A stretch of 40,446 bases of DNA from Desulfogranum marinum. Its GTDB lineage: Bacteria > Desulfobacterota > Desulfobulbia > Desulfobulbales > Desulfobulbaceae. A program made the translations under genes and the position numbers. Location: contig NZ_JAFFQD010000043.1 of assembly GCF_016918565.1 (NCBI RefSeq), forward strand, positions 1 to 40,446, given 5' to 3'. Below are positions 1 through 8,685 of this stretch, piece by piece. Below the pieces are notes generated by a model. The model was given only the letters and a program-made list of their open reading frames with translations, had not been told where the DNA came from and ran no database searches. The first letter of the stretch is position 1. Each line of letters starts with the position of its first letter.

Positions 1-604
1 AAGCGGCCTCTGACTCCGCTCAGTTCGGAGATAAATCTTGACTTACAAGGATATAATGAGAAAAATTAGCTGTAGGTAACCATCTAAATCAACAGGAAAA
101 AACAGGGTTGTTACGTATACAAACTGTGAAGGTCCTGGCCTGTTAGACTGGAATGTTGCCCCATTTTCAGCATGTGCCTCCAGGGTGCCAACACTACAAA
201 GTTTAATCGCCAGCTTTTTTGCGGATAAAAATGCCGTAAATTGATATCTGTTAAACCAGAGTGTAAGGGTTGATTTTACTACCCAAAGTTTTTCGGGTCT
301 TTGTCATAGTTGCAGAACAAATCTGTTTCATGGGGTCTACTAACTATTAATTTCATTTTCCCTTCGCTCACGATTTAACTAACTTTGACCATTGGCAAAC
401 CTATGATGTTAATTAATGGTTCCTCTACTGCACTGATCAGTAACAAATAGCTACCTTTTTGCAGGAGGCAACAATAAGTCCGGCCAGAAATTTTGCGATG
501 TTACTCTGTACTTCTGGAGAAAATAAGTTTTATACTGAAAAAGAATTGTGATGTTATCACTTGCATCGAAGGCAATATAAGATTTTACAGTCACTCTACT
601 GTAT
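1..604. other. Non-coding stretch before the sensor kinase
   Basis: No convincing gene is seen on either strand. Open frames here are short and lack start signals. The only clear structure is the terminator hairpin that follows it. A small inverted repeat, CTCCG/CGGAG, lies at 15-31. It may hold the 3' end of an upstream transcript and the promoter of the kinase gene, but no promoter could be assigned with confidence. Confidence 0.5.
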
Positions 605-625
605 AAATGCCTTTGGCATTTTTTT
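605..625 (+). terminator. Intrinsic terminator upstream of the sensor kinase
   Basis: A 7-bp stem AAATGCC/GGCATTT (605-611 and 615-621) with a TTT loop runs straight into a T-run (619-625), the form of a plus-strand Rho-independent terminator. It lies only about 45 bases before the kinase start. It either ends a transcript from upstream or attenuates a kinase leader transcript. No plus-strand gene is seen before it in the window. Confidence 0.6.
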
Positions 626-669
626 CTGTGACAACGAAACAACATTAAGCTGATGCATAAAAATAGTAC

Positions 670-2874
670 ATGAACAATTATCAGTCGATTTTTGAAAGCG
701 CCGCTGAAGCCATCATTATCTGGAATGAGTCTACTAATATAATAAAGGTCAACCCGTCGGCCTCTAGCTATCTCGGTTACTCTTGCGGTGAGCTGGAAGC
801 CATGCAGGCTGACCATCTGGAGTCCTCGGAAAAACGTCAACAATTTCCGCAACGGGTCAGAACCTTGCTCGAGCATGGGCATATTGCATATGGAACAATC
901 TTGCTACATAAGGACAAAACCCATCTCCAGGTAGCAGTGAGCGCAAGTAGAATAGTTTGGGATAACCAAACTGCATTCTGCAGTATCTACCACTTCCTAG
1001 ACGAAAGCCAAGCCCGCTTCTGTGCTATCACCGATTCAACCAAGGATGCCATCATGATGATGGACGAAAAAGGGCTTGTGTCTCTCTGGAACTCCGCCGC
1101 GGAAAAGATTTTCGGGTATGCTGATTCTGAGGTAATGGGCAGAAACCTGCACACTTTGCTGGCACCGTCTCGATATCACCAGGCGCATATAACAGCCTTT
1201 CGTAGATTTCAGCAGACAGGGGAAGGCAATGCTATTGACAGGACTCTTGAGCTGAAAGCATGCCACAAGGATGGTCATGAGGTAAACATTGAGCTTTCCC
1301 TATCCAGGCTCCATATGTCTGGCGCATGGCATTCTCTCGGCATTGTCCGTGACATTACAGAACGTAAGAGGGCTGAGCAGAAACTCAGAGAAAGTGAGGA
1401 GCGCTTTCGGGTTCTTCATAATGCGTCCTTTGGTGGAATTGTTATCCACGATCAAGGTATTATAATTGACTGCAACCAGGGACTCTCAAAAATAAGTCAA
1501 TATACTATAGAAGAGCTGATAGGGATGAACTGTCTTCAGCTAATTGCCCCCGACTGGAGGTCGATAGTCATGGATAAAATCCACTCGGGTTATGAAGCAC
1601 CCTATGAGGTGGAGGGCTTCCGTAAAGATGGTACGACCTATCCGCTCAGCATTCGCGGTAGCAATATTCCATACAAGGGGCACGAGATTCGGGTAGCTGA
1701 ATTTCGTGATAGCACTGAGAGTAAGCAGCTGGAGGATCAGCTCATACAGGCACAGAAAATGGAATCTATCGGCACCTTGGCGGGAGGGATTGCTCATGAT
1801 TTTAATAATATACTCAGCGCTATTCTCGGATATGTAGATCTGGCTCGCAGCTTAACCCCAGCAACCTCACCAGCGAAGAAGTCGCTGGATAAAGCGTTGA
1901 AAGCAATCAAACGGGCGACTTTGCTGGTCCACCAAATTTTGGCATTCAGCAGGCAGAAAGACACCAAACGAGTGCCGTTGCAGGTCGCTCCGATCATTAA
2001 AGAAGCCACCAAGCTACTGCGTCCGATGTTGCCTTCCACAATCGAGATAAACCAACAAATCAAGGAAGATTCCTGGTCCATTCTTGCTGATCCGACACAG
2101 GTTCATCAGATCTTAATGAACCTGTGCACCAATGCATGCCATGCCATGGAGATGACAGGGGGGACTCTCACCGTTACACTGAAGAATATAGACTTTACCC
2201 TTTTGGATGTACAGCAACAGCCAGGCGTCCAACCCGGCCAATTTGTCATACTGTCAATTGGCGATACCGGTCCTGGTATTCCGTTTGAAGTAAGAAAGAA
2301 AATTTTTGATCCATATTTTACGACCAAAGCTGTTGACAAGGGTACAGGAATGGGGTTGGCCATTGTTCATGGTATTGTTAAGAAATACGGAGGATTCATT
2401 ACAGTTGATAGCGAACAGGGAAAGGGGGCCTGGTTCCATATTTATCTACCCGCTGTTGAGCAGGCAGAGTCTTCAGAGGATGTTGAAGATTTAATGATTA
2501 AAGGAGACAATAAGCGGATTCTGCTGGTGGATGATGAGGAAACAGTTGCCGACATAGGCCGGGCAATATTGGAGTACCTGGGGTATGAGGTGACGGTTTT
2601 CACAAGCAGCGTAGAGGCATTCAGCGTTTTTCAGCAGGACCCGTTACTGTTTGATGTGGTGATAACCGATCAGACCATGCCGGCAATGACCGGGTTTGAT
2701 CTTGCCCAGCGGATGTTGGCGATACGGTCAGACATTCCCATAATTATCTGTACTGGTTACAGCAACACTCTCTCTGAAGAAAAAGCGCAAAAATTAGGGG
2801 TCCGAGCGATCGCCATGAAACCTTTTGCGATCAGCGACCTTTCAAAAATCATCCGCAAAGTTATTGACGAATAG
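670..2874 (+). CDS. Hybrid PAS sensor histidine kinase with C-terminal receiver domain
   Basis: A 734-residue hybrid two-component sensor with no transmembrane segment, so probably cytoplasmic. Three PAS domains are visible at about 1-108, 112-232 and 238-352; the second ends in the typical [10 protein letters not shown] linker. The HisKA H-box is GGIAHDFNN with the phospho-accepting His near 376. The ATPase has an N-box ([12 protein letters not shown], about 482-493), a G1 box (GDTGPGIP, 531-538) and a G2 box ([11 protein letters not shown], 558-568). The receiver domain (about 615-734) has the acidic DD pair at 621-622, phospho-acceptor Asp 667 in ITDQTMP and Lys in the KPF motif. This layout is typical of NtrB-like hybrid kinases that sense cytoplasmic or redox cues. 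No response regulator or output gene lies beside it, so the signal and partner are unknown. The ATG is the first possible start after an in-frame stop; no strong ribosome site is seen. Confidence 0.9.
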   Translation: MNNYQSIFESAAEAIIIWNESTNIIKVNPSASSYLGYSCGELEAMQADHLESSEKRQQFPQRVRTLLEHGHIAYGTILLHKDKTHLQVAVSASRIVWDNQTAFCSIYHFLDESQARFCAITDSTKDAIMMMDEKGLVSLWNSAAEKIFGYADSEVMGRNLHTLLAPSRYHQAHITAFRRFQQTGEGNAIDRTLELKACHKDGHEVNIELSLSRLHMSGAWHSLGIVRDITERKRAEQKLRESEERFRVLHNASFGGIVIHDQGIIIDCNQGLSKISQYTIEELIGMNCLQLIAPDWRSIVMDKIHSGYEAPYEVEGFRKDGTTYPLSIRGSNIPYKGHEIRVAEFRDSTESKQLEDQLIQAQKMESIGTLAGGIAHDFNNILSAILGYVDLARSLTPATSPAKKSLDKALKAIKRATLLVHQILAFSRQKDTKRVPLQVAPIIKEATKLLRPMLPSTIEINQQIKEDSWSILADPTQVHQILMNLCTNACHAMEMTGGTLTVTLKNIDFTLLDVQQQPGVQPGQFVILSIGDTGPGIPFEVRKKIFDPYFTTKAVDKGTGMGLAIVHGIVKKYGGFITVDSEQGKGAWFHIYLPAVEQAESSEDVEDLMIKGDNKRILLVDDEETVADIGRAILEYLGYEVTVFTSSVEAFSVFQQDPLLFDVVITDQTMPAMTGFDLAQRMLAIRSDIPIIICTGYSNTLSEEKAQKLGVRAIAMKPFAISDLSKIIRKVIDE

Positions 2875-3192
2875 GCAATCTCATGCAGGAGCAGATCGAA
2901 GATTTGCAATGCCTATACTAAACTATAGCAAGGCAAGACACATTAACATGTTTCCTGTTTATACCTAACAATATAAAAAATCTTCTTGACCCCTTGGAAA
3001 GCAAAAAAAATCCTGCCAGGAAAAAAGAATATTGAATCCAATATGGTTCCAGATTATCAGCTGATAAAGTTACTCAATTTCAGAATGATTTCATGGTAGA
3101 CAATACTTTCAAATCAGTCAGGTAAGAACCTGCAAGTATGATACTTTATTTTTTAAGAGTTCCTTGGGGGCAAGATAGAATCAATAGGTTAC
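2875..3192. other. AT-rich intergenic region, no gene seen
   Basis: No coding frame of note on either strand. There is a short inverted repeat TCCTG/CAGGA at about 3011-3021 in an A-rich context. Nothing else is recognisable; it presumably carries the promoter for the following transglycosylase gene. Confidence 0.4.
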
Positions 3193-4017
3193 ATGGTTTT
3201 GAGTATGTATCTTTATTACTCTTCCACAGCAGCCGCAAAGATACTTTTTTTGCATGAGATAGGGGAGATGGTAAAATCAAGAAAAACAACACGAAGTGCC
3301 AGGAGGGCTAAGTCAGCACCAAGTTCAAAAATAACTAAAAGGGCATCTCGTTTTCTGTTGAAGCTTGGAGCCGGTTTTTTCGGCTTATCTATCTTTTTTG
3401 TCCTGCTTTTTCGCTTTGTTCCGGTTCATGTCACTCCGCTTATGTTGATCCGTTTTGTGGAACAGCTGACTGAAGGAAAAGAACTTCGACTCAAACACCA
3501 TTGGGTACCAATTGAGGCAATTTCTAAAAATCTGCCCTTAGCGGTATTTTGCAGCGAAGACCAGAATTTCATAAATCATTTCGGCTTTGATTTCAAGGCC
3601 ATCAAACGTTCAATCGCAGCTTCTCAAAACGGGACAAAACAATTGCGGGGTGCCAGTACCATTTCCCAGCAAACTGCAAAAAATGTCTTTCTCTGGCCGG
3701 GCAGAAGTTGGGTTCGTAAAGGGTTCGAGGTTTACTTTACTGTTCTCATTGAGATTGTTTGGGGCAAAGAACGCATTATGGAGGTCTATCTGAACAGCAT
3801 CGAAATGGGCAGAGGGGTTTATGGAGCTGAAGCAGCATCTCTTTATTATTTTAAAAGAAACGCAAAAAATCTTTCTAGAACACAGGCGGCAGCTATTGCG
3901 GCAGTTTTGCCCAATCCTCGGGAGTATAGTGTGAATCCACCGACTCCCTATATCAAAAGCCGGATTAACTGGATAGCAGGACAGATGCGCCACTGGGGGA
4001 CGCTATCGTTCAAGTAA
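3193..4017 (+). CDS. mtgA: Monofunctional biosynthetic peptidoglycan transglycosylase
   Basis: A glycosyltransferase family 51 protein that polymerises lipid II into glycan strands at the outer face of the inner membrane. A basic cytoplasmic N-terminus is followed by one membrane helix (LKLGAGFFGLSIFFVLLF). The catalytic domain then shows the family motifs: SEDQNFINHFGFD with the catalytic Glu, RGASTISQQTAKNVFLW, GKERIMEVYLNSIEMG and GVYGAEAAS. There is no transpeptidase domain, which separates it from bifunctional PBP1-type enzymes. At 274 residues it is slightly longer than the usual 230-250. An internal ATG at 3268 gives 249 residues and may be the true start, but neither start has a well-spaced Shine-Dalgarno site. 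It appears to be monocistronic. Confidence 0.9.
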   Translation: MVLSMYLYYSSTAAAKILFLHEIGEMVKSRKTTRSARRAKSAPSSKITKRASRFLLKLGAGFFGLSIFFVLLFRFVPVHVTPLMLIRFVEQLTEGKELRLKHHWVPIEAISKNLPLAVFCSEDQNFINHFGFDFKAIKRSIAASQNGTKQLRGASTISQQTAKNVFLWPGRSWVRKGFEVYFTVLIEIVWGKERIMEVYLNSIEMGRGVYGAEAASLYYFKRNAKNLSRTQAAAIAAVLPNPREYSVNPPTPYIKSRINWIAGQMRHWGTLSFK

Positions 4018-4151
4018 AAAACTTCATCTGAACTAATTCAATTAATACTACAGCGACACCTTTGCCAATAACATCTTCGCCTTTTTGAGCTTTCTATTTT
4101 TATAACTAAGTCAGGCTTGGCTATTGGGTAGTCTTTTATCAAAAGCTATTG

Positions 4152-4241
4152 ATGGCAAGCAAAATAAGACTCTATTCCCCCGGCACCTGTTACCATGTGA
4201 TCATTAGGAACAACGAAGAAAGGGGGCAAGTCGGCTTTTGA
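4152..4241 (+). pseudogene. Remnant of a REP-associated tyrosine transposase (RayT-like)
   Basis: Thirty codons from ATG to TGA read as a start of the type MASKIRLYSPGTCYHVIIRN. This matches the very characteristic N-terminus of REP-associated Y1 tyrosine transposases (basic residue, aromatic, PG-x-xYHV-x-xRxN). The frame stops at 4239-4241 soon after the HVI segment, and none of the later motifs (the HUH and the catalytic Tyr) is found downstream. It is therefore only a 5' fragment. It lies in an otherwise empty gap between mtgA and a secreted-protein gene. The identification rests on the N-terminal signature alone. Confidence 0.65.
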
Positions 4242-4445
4242 CTCATGTCGCAAATTTTCATTAACATACTAATGCGCCGGATAAACCGCTGATAATCATG
4301 TTAATATAGCCAACTTAAACATCTTGTTTCTCCTCTGATTTCAAAATTTTACACTCTTCCTGTTTAAGTTCAAATTCACCAGACAGGGTGACATTGTCAA
4401 CGGAGCGAAAAAGAAAATGCCTTTCGCTTTGCGCCGGTTTTCTTA

Positions 4446-5009
4446 TTAAAATTCGAAAAGAATAAACTTTTCAGGTTTTTTATCTCTCTGTATAGGGACA
4501 AAACGAAACGAGGAGGTGTCGAGTTCTTCCCATTGTTGAGCGTTTAGTTTACTGGATAATGGCCGATAATAAAATGCCAGCTTCATTTTCCGGATAGGCT
4601 CATCGGCTTTCAGCTTTATAGTGATATCTTTGTGCTTCCATTTGTAAACCAAGAAGTTGTCCATTCTCGTTTTCGCTGCTGGAAGCCCGTACAGTGATTT
4701 CATGTGAGTTAATAGTTTGTCATACACCTCAATGGATTCAATATTGAGATATACGCCAAAAAGCTGGTCTTGATAAAACCCGTATATTACATTCTCAATC
4801 GACACATCACCAATCGTATAGGTTTCTCCAGGCTTGGTGTAATAACCGACCTCGCCTTTTTCACCCAGTTTTGATAGTCCGGCATACCTAGATGCACTCT
4901 CGCCCCACCTGTATTCCGAAATCCCTTCATGCAGCTCTGTCGCGCCTGCAACTGTTGCCAATACCAACACCAGAGTTATCAAAAATATTGCCGATATGTT
5001 GTGCATCAT
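4446..5009 (-). CDS. Secreted or periplasmic protein of unknown function
   Basis: 187 residues with a clear Sec signal peptide (hydrophobic stretch ISAIFLITLVLVLATVAGA, probable cleavage after VAGA, about residue 22). The mature part begins TELHEGISEYRWGES and looks like a small beta-rich periplasmic domain. Its pattern, in which a WG(E/D) motif follows an expected-behaviour start and a later tract reads DQLFGVYLNIES then YGLP, resembles small secreted proteins that share no known function. The ATG at 5009 is preceded by AAGGAGA at about 8 bases. It is separated by about 270 bases from the nitroreductase gene, so it is probably a separate unit. Confidence 0.7.
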   Translation of the reverse strand: MMHNISAIFLITLVLVLATVAGATELHEGISEYRWGESASRYAGLSKLGEKGEVGYYTKPGETYTIGDVSIENVIYGFYQDQLFGVYLNIESIEVYDKLLTHMKSLYGLPAAKTRMDNFLVYKWKHKDITIKLKADEPIRKMKLAFYYRPLSSKLNAQQWEELDTSSFRFVPIQRDKKPEKFILFEF

Positions 5010-5280
5010 TACCTTCGTCTCCTTTCAATCTGGTTTGCTAGCGTTGGGTGGTGCAGTGAGTTCCAATATATAATCAACTGTAACGTGTTGTTTTGAGATC
5101 AGCTTTGCGGCTAATTAACGTCTTAAGATTGCCTGGTCACAAAAAGCTCATCCGTTTTTTTCATTGATATTTAAAAAGAATCTTTCCCGATGACAACAAA
5201 AGAAAACTATACATATAATTCTAAACAGTTAGACGGGACCATAAATTTCAAGAAAAAGTTCACAACACCTAATAACGTTG

Positions 5281-5853
5281 TTAATACCTATTAAAGCTGC
5301 ACATTTCTTCGACCCTTTTTCGTTGTTTATTTCGCAGCCGATATCCTGGAGGAGGATAGCCCAGGGAAATAACCAAACCGATCCTGATCCGGGCCGGGAT
5401 ATGGAGTAATTTTCTAATCCGCTGCTCATCAAACCAGCCCAGCATACAGGTGCCAAGCCCCAGCTCGGCAGCCTGCAAACAAAAATGTTCAGCAACAATC
5501 CCGATATCGATTAAGGGGAAATCACGTTTTTTCAACAATCCCCCTATCTGGGTGACCACCCTCGTTTTTTCAATGGCTATCACTACCAACACAGGTGCTT
5601 GAGGTACAAATTTATTAAAAGATACCATGGTGCTGAAGGTGGCATCAGCAACCTGATCTTTCAAGGCGGGATCGGTGACAAAAATTAATTTCCATGGCTG
5701 ACCATTGCTCGCAGAAGGCGCTAAACGCGAGGCTTCTATCAACAGGTGCAGCTTTTCTTGTTCCACCCCCCTGTCCTGATAAGCACGTACACTTTGCCGT
5801 GATAAGACAAGATCCATAAAATGCCCTGTCTGCTCTTTTTCATCGTGCTTCAT
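5281..5853 (-). CDS. Nitroreductase-family FMN oxidoreductase
   Basis: 190 residues. The N-terminal SRQSVRAY motif (family SRrSvRxF/Y) and ASRLAPSASNGQPWKLIFV give the FMN phosphate-binding and dimer region. The later ELGLGTCMLGWFDEQRIRKLL tract and ISLGYPP ending are also characteristic of nitroreductase-like flavoproteins. Such enzymes are cytoplasmic homodimers using NAD(P)H to reduce nitro, quinone or other substrates; the substrate cannot be told here. The C-terminus, RNKQRKRVEEMCSFNRY, is short and basic. The ATG at 5853 has AGAGGTGG upstream. It follows the ParB-RAM gene on the same strand by 64 bases, so co-transcription is likely. Confidence 0.88.
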   Translation of the reverse strand: MKHDEKEQTGHFMDLVLSRQSVRAYQDRGVEQEKLHLLIEASRLAPSASNGQPWKLIFVTDPALKDQVADATFSTMVSFNKFVPQAPVLVVIAIEKTRVVTQIGGLLKKRDFPLIDIGIVAEHFCLQAAELGLGTCMLGWFDEQRIRKLLHIPARIRIGLVISLGYPPPGYRLRNKQRKRVEEMCSFNRY

Positions 5854-5917
5854 ACAGCCACCTCTGCGTTACGGGCAGCCGTCTTCATGCCTCTACACAA
5901 CGCTTTTTGCAAAAGCA

Positions 5918-7018
5918 TTACCGCACCTCTTTCTTCCTCACCCTGGAAACTCCAGGAATCAAGGTTTGCGACCCTCTTACCCCACGTAGGTTCCGAACAT
6001 GACTATGGGTAAACTGGGAGATCAACTCGGCATCCGAGGTCAACAAATCCCGCATCAACGTTGCTTTCACAATCAGGTCGATTGAACCGTGCACCGAGTG
6101 TACTTCGTCTACCTCGTCAAGCTGTAACAATTTATCCATGATATGATTTTCATGGCGCCCTTCAATATTCAGCAAGATAAAAAAGGTTATTTCCCGCCTC
6201 ATCTCCGGATACTCTGCTTCCCTGTATTCTGCCATTTTTGTTCTGAACTCCTCCATGCTTTTGGGAATCAATCGGTCAATGCCGATACCGTAACGACGCT
6301 GCTTGCTGAGCTCCCATTGATGCACCGAAATATACAGACAGAGATCATCCACGGTACGCCTGGGAAAGGAATCAGCCAGCCCACTGCCTGCCACCATCGA
6401 ATATAAAGGCTTATAGATGGTTCGATACCAGTCAATCGCGGCATGACTATAATCGACCTCCTGATCCGCTGTTTGCGCCAGGAACTCTTGATGGGCCATA
6501 ATCTGCTGCTCCAAATGGGTAAATTGACCAAGTTCCGTCAAATCGATGGTCTCGGTCAATCCTGCCTTATCACGAAAAGCAATCTTCTCTCTATATAAAA
6601 TATTTTCATAGGTGTCTGCACCGGGCAGCAGTTCTAATATACACGCCTGTATGTGTTTATGGCCAAGCTCCCTGGCGGCAGTAACCCGGTGGTGGCCATC
6701 GAGAATGAAATAATCATCTTTGATCTGATATAAAGAAACAGGGGGCATAGGCTTACCTTTCACCATGGCCCTGAGAATGCCTTGGAGACGTCCGCTGTCC
6801 TCTTTTCGCTTGGGCCTGAACCGGCTGTCAAAATCGTGGTAACGCCCTACGGTACCAACAATTTTTTCCAAGGGGATGCTGCAGACCCCCCTGTTAATTG
6901 ACTCAAATGCCTGTTCTGAGGTCTGGACAGTATCAAAATGTTGCAGTTCTTTAACCGGTTCCACCGGTTCAAAGCGGATAAATATCCTGCTCAAACTTTT
7001 TTTAATACCGTCAAACAT
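5918..7018 (-). CDS. ParB/sulfiredoxin-like domain fused to a C-terminal RAM (Lrp/AsnC ligand-binding-like) domain
   Basis: 366 residues from the ATG at 7018, which has GGGTGG upstream; an ATG at 7036 would add six residues. Residues 40-130 form a ParB N-terminal-like domain with the hallmark ILDGHHRVTAARELGH (about 105-120) after SLYQIKDDYF. A middle helical part contains DWYRTIYKPL and RRTVDDLCLYISVHQW (about 196-235). Residues 275-355 (ITFFILLNIEGRHENHIMDKL, VDEVHSVHGSIDLIVKA) look like an Lrp/AsnC-type RAM domain, which usually binds amino acids and oligomerises. There is no helix-turn-helix that I can see. The pairing of a ParB-type nucleotide-binding or hydrolase fold with a sensor-like RAM domain suggests a ligand-regulated enzyme; the function is unknown. 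Its start overlaps the end of the metallophosphoesterase gene by 8 bases, indicating coupled translation. Confidence 0.82.
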   Translation of the reverse strand: MFDGIKKSLSRIFIRFEPVEPVKELQHFDTVQTSEQAFESINRGVCSIPLEKIVGTVGRYHDFDSRFRPKRKEDSGRLQGILRAMVKGKPMPPVSLYQIKDDYFILDGHHRVTAARELGHKHIQACILELLPGADTYENILYREKIAFRDKAGLTETIDLTELGQFTHLEQQIMAHQEFLAQTADQEVDYSHAAIDWYRTIYKPLYSMVAGSGLADSFPRRTVDDLCLYISVHQWELSKQRRYGIGIDRLIPKSMEEFRTKMAEYREAEYPEMRREITFFILLNIEGRHENHIMDKLLQLDEVDEVHSVHGSIDLIVKATLMRDLLTSDAELISQFTHSHVRNLRGVRGSQTLIPGVSRVRKKEVR

Positions 7019-7604
7019 TGAGTATATACCACCCATAACAATTAATAATCCGGGTTTTCCCTAACTGATGCACCCTTTCACTGTCATCGTGAAACAACGC
7101 ATGGATATGACCATGGAGGAGATAGGCCGGCTGGTATCGTTTAACCAAGCCACGAAAACAACGGAACCCACGATGGCATGGATCTTCGGCATCACCTATC
7201 TTGCGGGGAGGAGCATGGGTAACCACAATATCGATCCCCTTGATGCGCCACAGCCCGAACCAAAGCCGAAAAATAAAATTGCGCATCTGTGGCTCTGTAT
7301 ATTGATTGACCCCTCCATTATACCAACGAGATCCGGCAAGCCCCAGGATTCGGAATCCATGATAGGAAACTATACGGCGGTGTATATCAAGACACCCCTC
7401 CGGCGGTGACGCCTCATAACGAATATCATGATTGCCCATTACGTAATAGACCGGTACCCCGGTGCGCTTACTGAGCAACGTTAAATATTCGGGAGGGAGA
7501 TCACCGCAGGAAATGATCAGCTCAACCCCCTGTATATCAGGACTGTCTTTATGATCCTCTGCTAATTCCGGCACCACGGCATCAGCTACAACAAGAATTT
7601 TCAT
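7011..7604 (-). CDS. Calcineurin-like metallophosphoesterase
   Basis: 197 residues from the ATG at 7604 (MKILVVADAVVPEL); a TTG three codons earlier is an unlikely start. Metal-binding motifs appear in order: Asp in VADAVVPEL, CGDLP, GNHD, THAPP and HGHIH. The first motif lacks the usual His of DxH (it reads DAV), as in the subgroup whose first motif reads SDEVVP. It is probably a soluble phosphodiesterase or phosphatase with a dinuclear metal centre; the substrate is unknown. It overlaps the ParB-RAM gene by 8 bases and begins 76 bases after the last VWA gene, so it could be read through from the large operon upstream. Confidence 0.85.
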   Translation of the reverse strand: MKILVVADAVVPELAEDHKDSPDIQGVELIISCGDLPPEYLTLLSKRTGVPVYYVMGNHDIRYEASPPEGCLDIHRRIVSYHGFRILGLAGSRWYNGGVNQYTEPQMRNFIFRLWFGLWRIKGIDIVVTHAPPRKIGDAEDPCHRGFRCFRGLVKRYQPAYLLHGHIHALFHDDSERVHQLGKTRIINCYGWYILNV

Positions 7605-7680
7605 AATCAAAAAATAAGTACGCTGTGCAATATATTCAAATGACTTAAGATAGAGTCACCCTTTAGTTTGACACCACATA

Positions 7681-8685
7681 TTACTTGTCAAGATTAGTCA
7701 GGCCGACAAAACTGCCATTATTATCTTCAGCAAGGCGCCGCATCAACGCTGCGAACCTGATCACATTGTTTTCCGCTCCGGACGGGGCAAACAGCACCGG
7801 AAAACCTATGGCATGGATACGTACCCTTTTATTACCCGACATATCACGTTGATTCATCTGGGTAACGGTATTGACCACGGTTTGAATCGAGCCCCTTGAA
7901 AAATCATCGCCAAAGACATAAAGAGATATCTTTTTCTCTTTACTGTAAAAACGCCTAATCGCGCTCGTAATTCCTTCCACCGGGCTTGAGTTGGAAAAAG
8001 GGGCCCATGATGCCAGACGCCTGAGAACAGCTTTTCGCCTTGCCGGGGTATCGGCAATCCAACGACCACTGTATTGGGAAAACATATACTCGCCCATGTC
8101 ATTCATCACCTGCAGCCCTTTGACCCGGGGGTGGACATCCAATATTTCCGTCATTTTCCGACGCACCATCGGCCAAGCAAATTTTTGCATGGAACCGGAA
8201 GTATCAATCACGAAAATAATATATTCGCTATCAACAGGAATCCCACCTATCGGTTGTTGGGACACCGTCCGTATTCGTTGCTGCCGCTGGAGGCGCTGCA
8301 TTTCCTCTGTCAACTGTTGTCTGGCTGTTTGCAACTTCTGCTCTGCTATTGCCACTGCCTCACTACTTTTGCTGTGCCCGGCAATACGTTCCTGCATCCG
8401 GACAAGACCGGCAACATTTTCAGTCAGTTGCCGGTCGGCTTGTTCGAGCTCTTCCTGATGTTGAAGAAGCTGTTGCCAGACCTGCTTTGCCTCCTCACGA
8501 ACAGCAGTAAGTTCGTTCTCCAGAGCGGCAAGCTCAGCATGCCGATCACGAGCCATGGTTTGCGCGACCTGCGGTTCGGAAATTTTACTGATAACCAGCA
8601 GCAAGATAAGAGCCCCGAAGCCGCAGGATACAACATCGAGAAAGGAGAGGTTAAATATTTCCACGCTACGCGGTTTCTTTCTCAT
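7681..8685 (-). CDS. Membrane-anchored VWA-domain protein with ExbD/MotB-like N-terminal helix (paralogue 1)
   Basis: 334 residues. The N-terminus has a basic start and one membrane helix with the sequence FNLSFLDVVSCGFGALILLL (residues 11-30). This has an Asp at 17 placed as in ExbD/TolR/MotB stator subunits. Residues about 45-140 are Gln/Glu/Leu-rich and predicted to be coiled coil. A von Willebrand A domain follows (about 153-330) with MIDAS motif DTSGS at 161-165 and a later SPVEGI segment. The C-terminal domain should face the periplasm. It overlaps the upstream VWA gene by four bases (ATGA). The sister gene and the adjacent ExbB/MotA-like gene suggest that both VWA proteins are channel-coupled B subunits. 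That assignment is inference from helix and gene order. Confidence 0.88.
   Translation of the reverse strand: MRKKPRSVEIFNLSFLDVVSCGFGALILLLVISKISEPQVAQTMARDRHAELAALENELTAVREEAKQVWQQLLQHQEELEQADRQLTENVAGLVRMQERIAGHSKSSEAVAIAEQKLQTARQQLTEEMQRLQRQQRIRTVSQQPIGGIPVDSEYIIFVIDTSGSMQKFAWPMVRRKMTEILDVHPRVKGLQVMNDMGEYMFSQYSGRWIADTPARRKAVLRRLASWAPFSNSSPVEGITSAIRRFYSKEKKISLYVFGDDFSRGSIQTVVNTVTQMNQRDMSGNKRVRIHAIGFPVLFAPSGAENNVIRFAALMRRLAEDNNGSFVGLTNLDK

Noticed and set aside
38-57. Promoter with TTGACT and TATAAT near the left edge
   Set aside because: The spacing between the boxes is only 8 bases, far from the usual 16-18.
451-882. Minus-strand frame of 143 codons overlapping the kinase start
   Set aside because: It lies largely opposite the kinase coding sequence, has no ribosome site or recognisable domain and looks like a shadow frame.
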